Positions 37,937-47,531 of a DNA stretch of 64,000 nt are shown here, piece by piece (position 1 is the stretch's first letter; each line of letters begins with the position of its first letter). The translations under genes were made by a program, and so were the position numbers. Below the pieces are notes generated by a model, which had not been told where the DNA came from, made no database searches, and saw only the letters and a program-made list of their open reading frames with translations. The stretch comes from Nostoc sp. FACHB-152 (lineage in GTDB: Bacteria > Cyanobacteriota > Cyanobacteriia > Cyanobacteriales > Nostocaceae). The stretch spans positions 1 through 64,000 of the forward strand of contig NZ_JACJRV010000001.1 of the NCBI RefSeq assembly GCF_014697475.1. Reading direction: 5' to 3'.

Positions 37937-39976
37937 TTAAAGGTTAATATTTTCCTTTAATATTACAAAATTTAAGTTTAGAAAATCAGCTTTTTGTTTC
38001 TTATCTCCTATAGTTATATTCCAATTTTTTTCCATAAAATCCAAAAGCTTTATCCCTCTTTCCAATATTTCTTTAGCAGTCCATTCATGATATTTGCTGA
38101 CTTCTATTTCTGAATAAGATCCATATTCATATCCAATAATGCTATCAATCCCTGAGACTTTTTCCGAAAAACATTTATTTTGAAAAGTCGAATTTTTTGG
38201 TTGTGAAAGAGGTAATAGATTACCTAAAGAATGTCTTAATATGCTTTTTTCTCTAGAATTATAGTTACTAAATTTTGCAGTCCAACATTCCTTTCTTGGA
38301 TTTTGTGGATATATATGTTCAATAGTTTTATAATCAAAATCATTTTCAGTCTCATTTTCATTTCCATTTTCAATAAACTCATACCAATTCATTTTATCCC
38401 TTTTAGTTTTTGATTGATTTTGTAAATGTAATTCATACTCATAAAGAAAATACTTTATGCCCTGCCATTTATAAAATCCTTCATTTCTAAAGGCAGCTTT
38501 TATTTTTTCAAGCCATTCTTTATTATTAATAATGTTTTGACGCTTGTCTTCTATCTCCTTTACTAACTTTTCAACTGTTAGAGTATTCTTACTCAAAGCA
38601 GTTGCCCAGTTTAAAAAAGTAACAGGGTGAATTATAGTGATTGAATAGTAATAATCGTTAGATAACAACAACAAAAAGCTCAGTCTTTCTAAACTTTTTA
38701 AAAAATTAATTCTTTTGATAGGATCGTTTTCCTTAGAAAAGAAAACCATAATCAAAGTTGTATCTAATAGAATAGAACCTTTACTTCTTATCCTATTTAA
38801 CTTATTGAGCCAAAATTTTTCTGGTTCTGAAAAATTACTATCGTTTGGATTAAAAATTTTGTACCAAATTTCGACAGAATTTTTTAAACTTTGGACATAA
38901 TTATAGACATCAGTCAATGTAAGATTATTATTTTTGTTATTATTTTCTGTAGATCCGGGAGGTAACAATATATTTTTACTAGTGAATTTTTTCTCTAATA
39001 AATATGTTGAATAATATTCTTTATGAATTCTTAGTCTTCTAATACTGATTGAGAATTTTTCAACTGTATCATCACCTGCTATTATTTCATCAAAATAAGT
39101 GATATAATGGTTGAATAGGAAATCATCATCATCCAAAGGATTATTCCTGTTTCTCCCTAAATTATAGTATATAGATTTCCAAGATTCATTAATACTAGTC
39201 CTTGATTTTTCTTGTTCATATAAATCAACATTAAATTTGGTGGATAAGTATATTAATCGATTCTTTAATAATTCCAAATAAGATAGTGGCTTTCCTCTAT
39301 TGTTCATTGTTTCAAAAGTTACGCAAACATCTATGTCACTTGAAATAGTATATATATTAAATAGTAAATGCTGAGTTAGTTTGCGGTAAATCTCTTCTTT
39401 TTGCTCAGAGTTAAATAACTTTATTTTATCTATAAAAAAGTTTTTCGCATCCTCTAAATTATGAGTATAAATTGTATTGTGATGAAGAGTAATCATATCG
39501 GATTTCTCCCCAAAAATTTGGGTTTTCAAAAACTCATAACTCGGATTATCTTTTTCATAACCGAAAATGTATGATCTGGATATACCATCATCTTTTGAAT
39601 CAAATATAAATTTCTTTTTAATTTCATAAGTGGTAGTATAATTTAATTTTTCATGTTCACTTGTGCATTCCAGAATAGCTTGAATTAAAATTATAGCTGT
39701 TGTTAACCTTTGCTGCCCATCGACAACAAAATATGGTTCATAGCTTTTAGATTCTATAATCCATAAGTCATCTTTCCAGTCTTTTTGTAAAGACTTATTA
39801 ACTTCTTCTAAAGTTAAAACACCTAAATAGTGATTTTTACCTTTATCTAATTGTTCTAAATCACCCCAAAACTCTTTTAATTGTTTTTCTGTCCAGGCAT
39901 AGCCTCTCTGATAGTCTGGTATTCTATAAAGTTTTTCTGTAAAGATTTTAGATAGGGAATTTAAGCTTTTATCCAC
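37937..39976 (-). CDS. DUF262/DUF1524 (GmrSD-like) putative defence nuclease
   Basis: A 679-residue protein joining a ParB-like DUF262 domain (IPDYQRGYAW 19-28, DGQQRLTT 86-93) to a C-terminal HNH-type DUF1524 domain (TIEHIYPQNP 551-560 with His554, and LGNLLPLSQPKN). This is the architecture of GmrS-GmrD type IV restriction enzymes, which use NTP to cut glucosylated or otherwise modified phage DNA. It is one polypeptide, as in fused GmrSD. The gene is AT-rich, with many asparagine and lysine codons, and I saw no HIP1 octamer in it. The start is a GTG at 39976. These features suggest acquisition by transfer. No methylase or other defence gene is next to it. Confidence 0.82.
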   Translation of the reverse strand: MDKSLNSLSKIFTEKLYRIPDYQRGYAWTEKQLKEFWGDLEQLDKGKNHYLGVLTLEEVNKSLQKDWKDDLWIIESKSYEPYFVVDGQQRLTTAIILIQAILECTSEHEKLNYTTTYEIKKKFIFDSKDDGISRSYIFGYEKDNPSYEFLKTQIFGEKSDMITLHHNTIYTHNLEDAKNFFIDKIKLFNSEQKEEIYRKLTQHLLFNIYTISSDIDVCVTFETMNNRGKPLSYLELLKNRLIYLSTKFNVDLYEQEKSRTSINESWKSIYYNLGRNRNNPLDDDDFLFNHYITYFDEIIAGDDTVEKFSISIRRLRIHKEYYSTYLLEKKFTSKNILLPPGSTENNNKNNNLTLTDVYNYVQSLKNSVEIWYKIFNPNDSNFSEPEKFWLNKLNRIRSKGSILLDTTLIMVFFSKENDPIKRINFLKSLERLSFLLLLSNDYYYSITIIHPVTFLNWATALSKNTLTVEKLVKEIEDKRQNIINNKEWLEKIKAAFRNEGFYKWQGIKYFLYEYELHLQNQSKTKRDKMNWYEFIENGNENETENDFDYKTIEHIYPQNPRKECWTAKFSNYNSREKSILRHSLGNLLPLSQPKNSTFQNKCFSEKVSGIDSIIGYEYGSYSEIEVSKYHEWTAKEILERGIKLLDFMEKNWNITIGDKKQKADFLNLNFVILKENINL

Positions 39977-40092
39977 AGTGTTGAGTTTTTGAATAGTATC
40001 AATTTAATAAAGATAATATGAAAAAAATTATCATGTAAAAAATGAAACAAAATTTTAGATAAATGAGGTTTGCGCTGGGATGTAGAATTGTG

Positions 40093-40118
40093 TTGAGTAT
40101 GGACTGACAAATACTCAA
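40093..40118. promoter_or_regulatory. Inverted repeat upstream of the small ORF
   Basis: TTGAGTAT (40093-40100) and ATACTCAA (40111-40118) are perfect 8-base arms with a 10-base spacer, between the DUF262 start and the small frame at 40160. It may be an operator or a hairpin leader. Confidence 0.35.
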
Positions 40119-40159
40119 GATGTGGATATAAAGCTTAATTACCATGAGGAGACAGCACT

Positions 40160-40216
40160 ATGAGCAGCTTACCGACAGTCCAGATCTCTAGTCACCCTTG
40201 GTGCCTCACAAGCTAG
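40160..40216 (+). CDS. Possible 18-residue peptide with strong ribosome site
   Basis: The frame encodes MSSLPTVQISSHPWCLTS and is preceded by GAGGAGA seven to eight bases before the ATG, the best ribosome site in this region. It matches nothing I know. It may be a leader peptide of the DUF711 gene 146 bases downstream or the shortened front of a lost gene, since another frame stays open a little longer. Confidence 0.3.
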   Translation: MSSLPTVQISSHPWCLTS

Positions 40217-40362
40217 TTTGTGGCATGAATTTAAGTAGTATCTAAAACTTTACCAATAAGAAGATTTTTCAAACATCCTCTAAGAGGTTATTTGTCAGCA
40301 ACAAAATTTTTGCATAGCCTAGTAGTTAGTGTATCCAGAAGCCCAAAGCCAAACCCTTGTTT

Positions 40363-41508
40363 ATGAAAATTAGAACTATAACCACAGGCGTTTCGCTACA
40401 ATCTCCGCAGGAAATCAGCAAAATCAAACAAGTAGCCCAGTTTAATCAGCAGGCTAAAATTTTTTTTGAACAGCAAGGATATGAAGTGCAAACAACCAGA
40501 ATTGCCACAAATCCTTGGGAAGAATATCTGCCAATATCAACAACAGAAGCTATTCAAGAAATTCAAGCTTTAGAAATACTCTGTCACAGCCTAAATATTA
40601 GCTTTTTTAACATTGGTTATGCCAGCCGACCGGAAACTATAGCCTTAATACCAGAGATTAACAAAAATACTTCAAGTATTTTCTGTTCTAGCAAAATAGG
40701 TGACATGGAAACTGGGCTTAATTTTCAAAATGCTTGGGAATCAGCTAAGGTAATTAAACGTATCGCCCAAGAAACTGAAAATGGTTATGGTAACTTTCGC
40801 TTTTGTGCTTGGGCAAACTGCTTACCCGGAATCCCATTTTTTCCGACTGCATATCATCTAGGTAACACATCTTTTTCTCTAGGCTTGGAATTGGCTGATT
40901 TAGTTACACAGGCTTTTTCGCAATTTCCAGATATAGAAGTTGTAGAAGAAAAGTTGCAATTATTGTTAGAAATTGAATTGCAGAAAATAGAGGCGATCGC
41001 CCAACAAATATCTGCTAAATTTGCTATAGAATACAATGGTATTGATACCTCTTTAGCACCATCTTTAGACAAGAGCAATAGTATTGCTTTTGCCTATGAA
41101 CAATTGCTGCATGGTAAATTTGGTAGCCCTGGTACGCTCACAATTTCAGGAATGTTAACTCGTGTCTTAAAAAATGTTTCTGTAAAAATTTGTGGCTACT
41201 CTGGGTTAATGCTTCCTGTATGTGAAGATGTTGGTTTAGCAACCAGAGCTAATGAGCAAACCTATGATATTACAAACTTACTCTTGTATTCTGCTGTTTG
41301 TGGCTGTGGACTAGACACAGTTCCTCTTCCTGGCGAGATTTCTATTGATCAAATAGCAGCAATTTTAATTGATATAGCAACTTTAGCGATTAAACTTAAT
41401 AAACCATTATCAGCCAGATTATTTCCCATTCCAAATAAAAAAGCTGGGGAAATGACTACATTCAATTCCCCATACTTAGTAGACTGTAAAATATTTGCAA
41501 TAGATTAA
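40363..41508 (+). CDS. DUF711 family protein
   Basis: A 381-residue protein resembling the DUF711/UPF0210 family, of unknown biochemical role and distantly related to glycyl-radical-type folds. The N-terminus MKIRTITTGVSLQ, the cysteine-bearing RFCAWANCLPGIPFFPTAYH and the block ICGYSGLMLPVCEDVGLA are recognisable. Four cysteines near these blocks could be functional. I begin at the ATG 40363 because the ORF start six bases before is a TTG. It converges with a 2OG-Fe dioxygenase 42 bases away. No operon partner on its own strand. Confidence 0.7.
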   Translation: MKIRTITTGVSLQSPQEISKIKQVAQFNQQAKIFFEQQGYEVQTTRIATNPWEEYLPISTTEAIQEIQALEILCHSLNISFFNIGYASRPETIALIPEINKNTSSIFCSSKIGDMETGLNFQNAWESAKVIKRIAQETENGYGNFRFCAWANCLPGIPFFPTAYHLGNTSFSLGLELADLVTQAFSQFPDIEVVEEKLQLLLEIELQKIEAIAQQISAKFAIEYNGIDTSLAPSLDKSNSIAFAYEQLLHGKFGSPGTLTISGMLTRVLKNVSVKICGYSGLMLPVCEDVGLATRANEQTYDITNLLLYSAVCGCGLDTVPLPGEISIDQIAAILIDIATLAIKLNKPLSARLFPIPNKKAGEMTTFNSPYLVDCKIFAID

Positions 41509-41550
41509 TGTTGGAAAGGTAAAATAAACAGGAATTTACTAGATAAATAA

Positions 41551-42219
41551 TTATTCAGTTAGTAAGCTAGGCGAAGTTAACACAAACACGTCCCTAATCC
41601 CTACACCCTCATTTTGTGGTTTTATCGGCGTAGTGAAGTGGAAAAATTCGTGGTCATTAACTAATAAGAGTTCACCAGGATTTAGAACTTTACTAAAAAC
41701 AGGCTTCTCTTTTTTAGCAGTATATAAATGTGTTTCTCCACCTTGAATATTTTCTCGCTTCACAGAAAATATGCCAATAAAATCAGTACCATCTTGATGG
41801 ATACCTTCAGGCGCGGGATTACCCATATTCTCTGGTGAACAGGTAGTTCTAATTTGATGAACTCCTATCTCTGCTTCTGGATGCAGTTTACAGGATTCAC
41901 TAAAAGCTAAAACCATCTTTTTAAAGATATCAAGCTCAACAATACCATCTTCCAATTCAGCGAATCCTCTTTTAACATCTCCTAATAAAGGGTTGTAATT
42001 CTTACTTTGGAAGAGGTAGCCATGAGGTAGTTTAATTAATTGATCCCCAGAAACGGTAAATCGAGACAATCTTCTTAAACGATACTTACCTTTGATATAA
42101 GGATCAACAGGTAGATTATTAAAAAATGGCTCGAAACCTTCTGGATTAATTGAATTTACCTTTCTGAGGGTAAAGAGAAAGGCATATTCCAATTGGGTTG
42201 ATTCCCATACTTCTTGCAT
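41551..42219 (-). CDS. 2OG-Fe(II) dioxygenase, amino-acid hydroxylase-like
   Basis: A 222-residue jelly-roll dioxygenase of the family that includes the L-isoleucine 4-hydroxylase (2OG-Fe dioxygenase, PF10014 type). Iron ligands are His141 and Asp143 in HQDGTDF and a distal histidine, His194 (or His190) in NDHEFFHF; Arg209 in IRDVFVL should bind 2-oxoglutarate. Members hydroxylate free amino acids such as isoleucine, leucine or methionine. Substrate unknown here. A short CCTCCG/CGGAGG dyad (42248-42273) lies in its 5' leader. Confidence 0.82.
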   Translation of the reverse strand: MQEVWESTQLEYAFLFTLRKVNSINPEGFEPFFNNLPVDPYIKGKYRLRRLSRFTVSGDQLIKLPHGYLFQSKNYNPLLGDVKRGFAELEDGIVELDIFKKMVLAFSESCKLHPEAEIGVHQIRTTCSPENMGNPAPEGIHQDGTDFIGIFSVKRENIQGGETHLYTAKKEKPVFSKVLNPGELLLVNDHEFFHFTTPIKPQNEGVGIRDVFVLTSPSLLTE

Positions 42220-43169
42220 AGGATTTACCTGCTTATTAGGTTTAAATCCTCCGTTATTTTTCTTTATCGGAGGGTTATATTACTGAGTATATGCTACTTT
42301 TTATTAAACTGTCGTTAAATTGACTACATAAATTGACAAATTGTGATAAGGCAATAACATTTTGATTGTTCAGTACTAATGCTGTGCTGGCTAATGGTTT
42401 GGCTTGCTTATTGTATTAATACCAATTCTGTATGAAGTTGCCGATAGCGGCTTACCGCAGGCTACCGCAAAGATAGGAATAAGTGAGAGTGTGGCGCAGC
42501 TTGACAAAGAAATGGGATAAGAAGCCAAGTCTACAGGAATCATCCTTAGCTACCGCAATGCCTATTTGATTGATATCTACTTACTGTGACGAGTTCTTTA
42601 TTCTTGCCAATAACTGTAATTAATCATACAAAATAAACTTAATTATCAAACAAAATATTGTTGCTTTATTAGTTTAATGATTAATAACTAATTATTTATA
42701 CTAAAAACCTAGAAATATTAAAAGTTCGGCATTATAGGATACGAATATATTAGATTTAGCAATAACAAATTGTAAAAAAGTTCAGATTTAACAGACAATC
42801 AATCAATTATCATTGCATTTTATATAGCTCTTTTGTCATGCTGATTAATGTGACTAAAGTCTGATGGTAAAAAATTAAAAATGCTTTATATTAGAAGGGT
42901 CATGCATTACTTAATTATTGATGCTGTTTTGGATTAGTTCATATTTATCTAAATAAAGCTTGAAATAGTAATTAATGAACTTCTTGTTAAACATTTGTCC
43001 AAAAACATTTTAGTTAGAAAAATTTGCTCAGGCTGTCTAACAACCATAAAGTATTAGTGCATATTTTATCTAACTCACAAAATATGTCTTACTTCTGCGT
43101 GTTCAATTTCGTGATTTTTATTGAATAAAACTAAAACGGTAAATGTACTCAAAGTCAGGAAATAAAGGT
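42220..43169. other. Long AT-rich intergenic stretch, no gene seen
   Basis: About 950 bases between the dioxygenase and the epimerase carry both divergent promoters. The part at 42430-42560 has higher GC content and short repeats of TACCGCA, perhaps a decayed gene. The rest is AT-rich, without structure that I can name. Confidence 0.45.
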
Positions 43170-44132
43170 ATGCGGATTTTTTTAACTGGTGGCTCAGGAT
43201 TTGTCGGTCGTAATTTAATCACGACTTTAGTAAAACAAGGTTTTGAAGTGCGATCGCTTGTTAAATGGGAGAATGAAATTGAGTTAATCAAAAGCTGTGG
43301 TGCTATTCCCATCTTTGGAGATATCAATGATTTCCAGGCTTTAAAGTCGGGGATGGAAGGATGTACAGTGGTATTTCATGTAGCTGCAAAGGTAGACGAC
43401 TGGGGAGTTTTAGAGGATTTTGAACAAGTTAATGTATGTGGAACAGAACAAGTTATTGCAGCTGCTAAAGCAACAGGTGTTCCACGCCTCGTTTATGTGA
43501 GTACAGAAGCTGTATTGATTGGAGGAGAACCAATAATTAATGCTGATGAAACTCGACTTTTACCCACAAAGCCATTAGGATTTTACCCCCTGACAAAAGC
43601 GATCGCTGAAAAAAAAGTCATTGAAGCCAACTCAGATGCACTCACAACAGTAGTAGTTCGTCCGCGTTTTGTTTGGGGAAAAGGAGATACTACATTGTTA
43701 CCACGCTTCTTGAAAACTATGCGCGAGGGAACTTTTTCTTGGGTTTCTGGAGGAAAGTATCTTACTTCTACCTGTCATGTACAAAACTTGTGTCAAGGGT
43801 TAATTTGTGCAGCAGAACGAGGTAAAGGTGGAGAAATTTATTTTATTACTGATGGTTCACCTGTAGAGTTCCGCAGTTTTATTACAGAATTAGCACGTAC
43901 TCAAGGAGTTGAACCAGGTACACGCAGCCGACCACGTTGGCTCATTTGGTTCTTAGCATGGAGTTTAGAACAAGCCTGGAATGTATTCAAGCTTAAAGGT
44001 GTACCTCCAATTACTAGAACAGCTTTATCTATGATTGCTGATGAAGTTACAGTAAATGATACTAAAGCCCGACGTGAAATTGGTTATCAAACAGTAATTT
44101 CACGGCAAGAAGGATTGTTAGAAATGATTTGA
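43170..44132 (+). CDS. NAD-dependent epimerase/dehydratase-like extended SDR
   Basis: A 320-residue extended SDR. The cofactor loop is GGSGFVGRNL near the N-terminus; the catalytic Tyr-Lys are in FYPLTKAIAEK; and RPRFVWGKGDTTLLPRF is the substrate-side block seen in 3-beta-HSD-like and dihydroflavonol-reductase-like members. I use the ATG at 43170 (MRIFLTGG) because the longer frame adds only a polar leader. The product could be a sterol-like or sugar-nucleotide enzyme; the sequence does not decide. It ends before a GC-rich hairpin at 44242-44264. Confidence 0.87.
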   Translation: MRIFLTGGSGFVGRNLITTLVKQGFEVRSLVKWENEIELIKSCGAIPIFGDINDFQALKSGMEGCTVVFHVAAKVDDWGVLEDFEQVNVCGTEQVIAAAKATGVPRLVYVSTEAVLIGGEPIINADETRLLPTKPLGFYPLTKAIAEKKVIEANSDALTTVVVRPRFVWGKGDTTLLPRFLKTMREGTFSWVSGGKYLTSTCHVQNLCQGLICAAERGKGGEIYFITDGSPVEFRSFITELARTQGVEPGTRSRPRWLIWFLAWSLEQAWNVFKLKGVPPITRTALSMIADEVTVNDTKARREIGYQTVISRQEGLLEMI

Positions 44133-44241
44133 AATTCTCTTGATGAGCATTAGCAAGTTCACCCGAACTCTAACACTTAATTTTCAAAAATTCTTGAGTC
44201 AAAAATCAATATTAATGTGAGTTCTATGAACCTCTAACTAA

Positions 44242-44264
44242 CCCCTCTCCGGTGCGGAGAGGGG
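44242..44264 (+). terminator. Terminator of the epimerase gene
   Basis: CCCCTCTCC and GGAGAGGGG form a 9-bp GC-rich stem with a 5-base loop, followed by CTTAAATATTTTT. Confidence 0.6.
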
Positions 44265-44605
44265 CTTAAATATTTTTATGTACCTCTGCTTCAGACGACT
44301 TTATTTTTTTATTGCTGAGGGACTTCCAGAAATTAAATTATTCAACCATCAACCATCAAAGATATTGCGAAGAATTTTTTTCCCCCTTTGCGCTCTTGCT
44401 CCCCTGCTCCCTCTGCTATCCCTCATGATTGGATATTTTTTTAGTTGGAAGTTCCTTATCCTGCTTTTTTCGCCTACCTTGCTCATCACCTGTATGAACC
44501 TAGGTCGTTTTGCCTTAATTATTTTTATTTCTTTAGAGCCGTACTTTTCGGTATAACTAGCAAGTAACATAATAGTTGATATTTGCTAGTCAAATATAAA
44601 AACTT
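44265..44605. other. Intergenic, no supported gene
   Basis: A 92-codon frame at 44278-44556 is hydrophobic but is composed of pyrimidine-rich low-complexity sequence (CTCCCCTGCTCCCTCTGC type) and looks like repeat DNA. It contains the GGDEF/EAL promoter. Confidence 0.4.
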
Positions 44606-47338
44606 ATGGCTATTTTTAATACTCCGTCTCGCGCTCAGTCTTCTGCTTTGAACACTTTATGCCAGTCATTTTCTCAAAAAATTAGTATTGCAGTAATCTT
44701 GATTGGCTGTGTTGTAATTGTGGGTTGGATAAAAGACATTACAGTTCTCAAAAGCATTTTGCCAGGATGGGTGGCAATGAAAGCAAACACAGCTATATGT
44801 TTAATTTTAGGAGGAATGTCTTTATGGCTGTGGCATGAGCATTCGACAATTGGTGTAACACGCCGTGCTGCTCAAGTTTGTGCTGCCTTAGTTTTAGTAA
44901 TTGGTCTGTTAACGTTGATGCAGTATGCTTTCAACTTAAACCTTGGCATTGACCAAATTTTCTTTCAGACTAGCATTGACCCGTTAGGTGATACTGCTCC
45001 TGGTCGAATGGCAGTTCAAACCGCATTTATTTTTGTGTTGCTTGGCTCAAGTTTACTGCTGTTGAGTCTGACTCAACCCAAGTATTTTGTAGCTCAGATA
45101 TTTGCAGTCATCGCATCTTTTATCTCTGGGATGGGTCTTTTAGGCTACATTTACGGCAATGCATATTTGTATAAATTTGGTTCTTTAACATCAATTGCAA
45201 TACATACAGCCATTGCATTTCTCTTACTAATTTGTGGAATTCTGTTTGCCTGTCCAAATCGAGGGTTAATGATAGTCGTCACTAATAAAAATGCCGGCGG
45301 AATGATGGCCAGAAATTTATTACCAGCTGCAATTTTGTTACCGCCAGTGATATGCTGGCTGGTTTTATTTGGCTATCGAATGCAGATTTATACTGCGGAA
45401 TTTGGTTTATGTGCCTTAAGCGTGTTAAATATTATTGTCTTTGCAGTGCTGATCTGGTGGAATGCCCGATCGCTTAACATTATTGATCATCAGAGGCAGC
45501 GATCGCAAATCGCACTCAAAAAAGCAAATGAAGAGTTAGAACTTAGAGTTACCTTACGCACTAACGAGTTATTAAGAACTCTGGAACAATTACAAAGTGA
45601 AATTGCCGAACGCCAAGCCATAGAAAAAGCTCTTTTTCAAGAAAAAGAACTAGCTTTAGTTACTTTGCAATCTATTGGGGATGGGGTAATTACAACCGAT
45701 GCCAATGGTTTAATTCAATATCTTAACCCGGTTGCTGAAAACCTGACTGGTTGGAACCTCAGCGAAGCCTTAGGTATGCCTTTGGCGCAAGTCTTTCAGA
45801 TTATTGATGAAATTAGCCGCGAAACGGCAGAAAACCCAGTAGAAAAAGTTTTACATTCTGGTGCGATTTATGGTTTAGCCAACCATAGTGTCTTAATTAC
45901 TCGCAATGCTAGAGAACTATCTATTGAAGATTCTGCCGCACCAATTCGTACCAGCGACGGCCAAATTATTGGTGTAGTGCTGGTGTTTCACGACGTTACC
46001 CAAAGCCGCAATATGTCACGTCTATTATCTTGGCAGGCTAGTCACGATAGCTTAACTGGGCTGTTTAACAGACGCGAGTTTGAAAGCCGCCTAGCCCAAG
46101 CTGTAACTAACGCTCAGGCTGATGGGGAAACACACGCATTGTGTTATTTAGATATAGACCAATTCAAAATTATCAATGATACTTGCGGTTATGTCGCTGG
46201 TGATGAACTATTGCGTGAAGTTGCTAGTTTATTTCAAAAACATCTAAGTTCTTATGACACTTTTGCACGTTTAGGCGGAGATGAGTTTGGTATTTTATTT
46301 AATAACTGTTCTCTAGATACAGCAGTATTAATTGCTAATAAGCTAAGTGAAGTTGCCAAAAAATTTCGGTTTGTGTGGAAACAGGATAAAATTTTCAATT
46401 TGAGTGCCAGCATCGGCTTAGTTGAAATCAATGCATATACTCAAAATATGAATACTGCCTTAAGTGCTGCCGATGCAGCTTGCTATGTAGCGAAAAATCA
46501 AGGGCGTAATCGTGTACATATGTATCAAGCTGATGATCTGGAGTTAGCAAAACAACATGGTGAAATGCAATGGGTAGGAAGAATTACTCAAGCATTAGAA
46601 GACAATCGTTTTCGGCTGTATTATCAGTCTATTGTGCCTGTAAACCGCACCAAATCATTAACAAAGCATTACGAAATTCTTTTACGGCTGATAGATGAAA
46701 CGGGTAAGTTAATATCACCAATGGCGTTTATCCCAGCCGCAGAACGCTACAATCTGATGCAAACTATTGACCGTTGGGTGATTCACACGTTTTTTACTAA
46801 TCTGGCACAATGCGGAAATTCTCAATGTAATAATTGTCTGGCATATCACAACACGCATGGCTGTTTATATACAATTAACCTCTCTGGCGCAAGTATTAAT
46901 GATGATCAATTTATTGATTTTGTGTGTAGCCAATTTGAATTATATCAGATACCACCTCAGGCAATCTGCTTTGAAATTACTGAAACTGTCGCTATTAAAA
47001 ACTTGAGTAAAGCTGCTGTATTTATTCGCTCACTAAAAGAATTTGGTTGCTGTTTTGCCTTAGATGATTTTGGCAGTGGAATGTCTTCTTTTGCTTATCT
47101 CAAAAATTTACCAGTTGATTATTTAAAAATTGATGGTAGTTTTGTTAGACATATTGTAGAGGAACCGATTGATTTAGCAATGGTAGATGCAATCAATAAA
47201 GTTGGTCAAGTAATGGGGCTTCAAACCATTGCCGAGTATGTCGAAAATAAAGCTATTTTAGAAGTAATTCAAAACCTTGGGGTCAATTATGCCCAAGGTT
47301 ATGGTGTTGCTAGACCTGCTCCTTTCTTTTTCAATTGA
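44606..47338 (+). CDS. PAS-GGDEF-EAL membrane signalling protein
   Basis: A 910-residue protein for cyclic-di-GMP turnover. Seven to eight transmembrane helices fill residues 25-290, a coiled coil follows, then a PAS domain (about 345-470), a GGDEF domain with intact GGDEF (ARLGGDEFGILF) and a C-terminal EAL-type domain. The EAL motif itself reads EIL (HYEILLRL), and the second conserved block DDFGSG is intact, as is the ITETVAI stretch. The inhibitory I-site RxxD before GGDEF is not present (SSYD). The protein could be bifunctional. It is followed by a sensor kinase on the same strand, 194 bases away. Confidence 0.92.
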   Translation: MAIFNTPSRAQSSALNTLCQSFSQKISIAVILIGCVVIVGWIKDITVLKSILPGWVAMKANTAICLILGGMSLWLWHEHSTIGVTRRAAQVCAALVLVIGLLTLMQYAFNLNLGIDQIFFQTSIDPLGDTAPGRMAVQTAFIFVLLGSSLLLLSLTQPKYFVAQIFAVIASFISGMGLLGYIYGNAYLYKFGSLTSIAIHTAIAFLLLICGILFACPNRGLMIVVTNKNAGGMMARNLLPAAILLPPVICWLVLFGYRMQIYTAEFGLCALSVLNIIVFAVLIWWNARSLNIIDHQRQRSQIALKKANEELELRVTLRTNELLRTLEQLQSEIAERQAIEKALFQEKELALVTLQSIGDGVITTDANGLIQYLNPVAENLTGWNLSEALGMPLAQVFQIIDEISRETAENPVEKVLHSGAIYGLANHSVLITRNARELSIEDSAAPIRTSDGQIIGVVLVFHDVTQSRNMSRLLSWQASHDSLTGLFNRREFESRLAQAVTNAQADGETHALCYLDIDQFKIINDTCGYVAGDELLREVASLFQKHLSSYDTFARLGGDEFGILFNNCSLDTAVLIANKLSEVAKKFRFVWKQDKIFNLSASIGLVEINAYTQNMNTALSAADAACYVAKNQGRNRVHMYQADDLELAKQHGEMQWVGRITQALEDNRFRLYYQSIVPVNRTKSLTKHYEILLRLIDETGKLISPMAFIPAAERYNLMQTIDRWVIHTFFTNLAQCGNSQCNNCLAYHNTHGCLYTINLSGASINDDQFIDFVCSQFELYQIPPQAICFEITETVAIKNLSKAAVFIRSLKEFGCCFALDDFGSGMSSFAYLKNLPVDYLKIDGSFVRHIVEEPIDLAMVDAINKVGQVMGLQTIAEYVENKAILEVIQNLGVNYAQGYGVARPAPFFFN

Positions 47339-47404
47339 ATTAAATAGAATGCAGGATAACCAGTCCACCGCGCTGCCTCCCCCTGATCCTCTGCCCCCTA
47401 CGGA

Positions 47405-47432
47405 CTATTTGTATCAAACTTAAAGTGAAACG
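47405..47432 (-). repeat. Dispersed repeat, copy 2 (inverted)
   Basis: The reverse complement equals the first 28 bases of the CGTTTCACTTTAAGTTTGAT repeat at 24678. The neighbouring G-rich sequence (47370-47400, C-rich on this strand) also resembles the sequence after copy 1. Confidence 0.85.
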
Positions 47433-47531
47433 TTATAAAGGCTAGTGTGGCGATTTAAGTTTGTTTTAATGTGTTAAAGGGAATGATAAAGATATACCCA
47501 GGCATTGTTAACTTACAAGAGCCAGCCATCT

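Noticed and set aside
44278-44556. Hydrophobic 92-codon frame as a membrane protein
   Set aside because: It is made of pyrimidine-rich low-complexity repeat DNA typical of intergenic regions here, and has no ribosome site.
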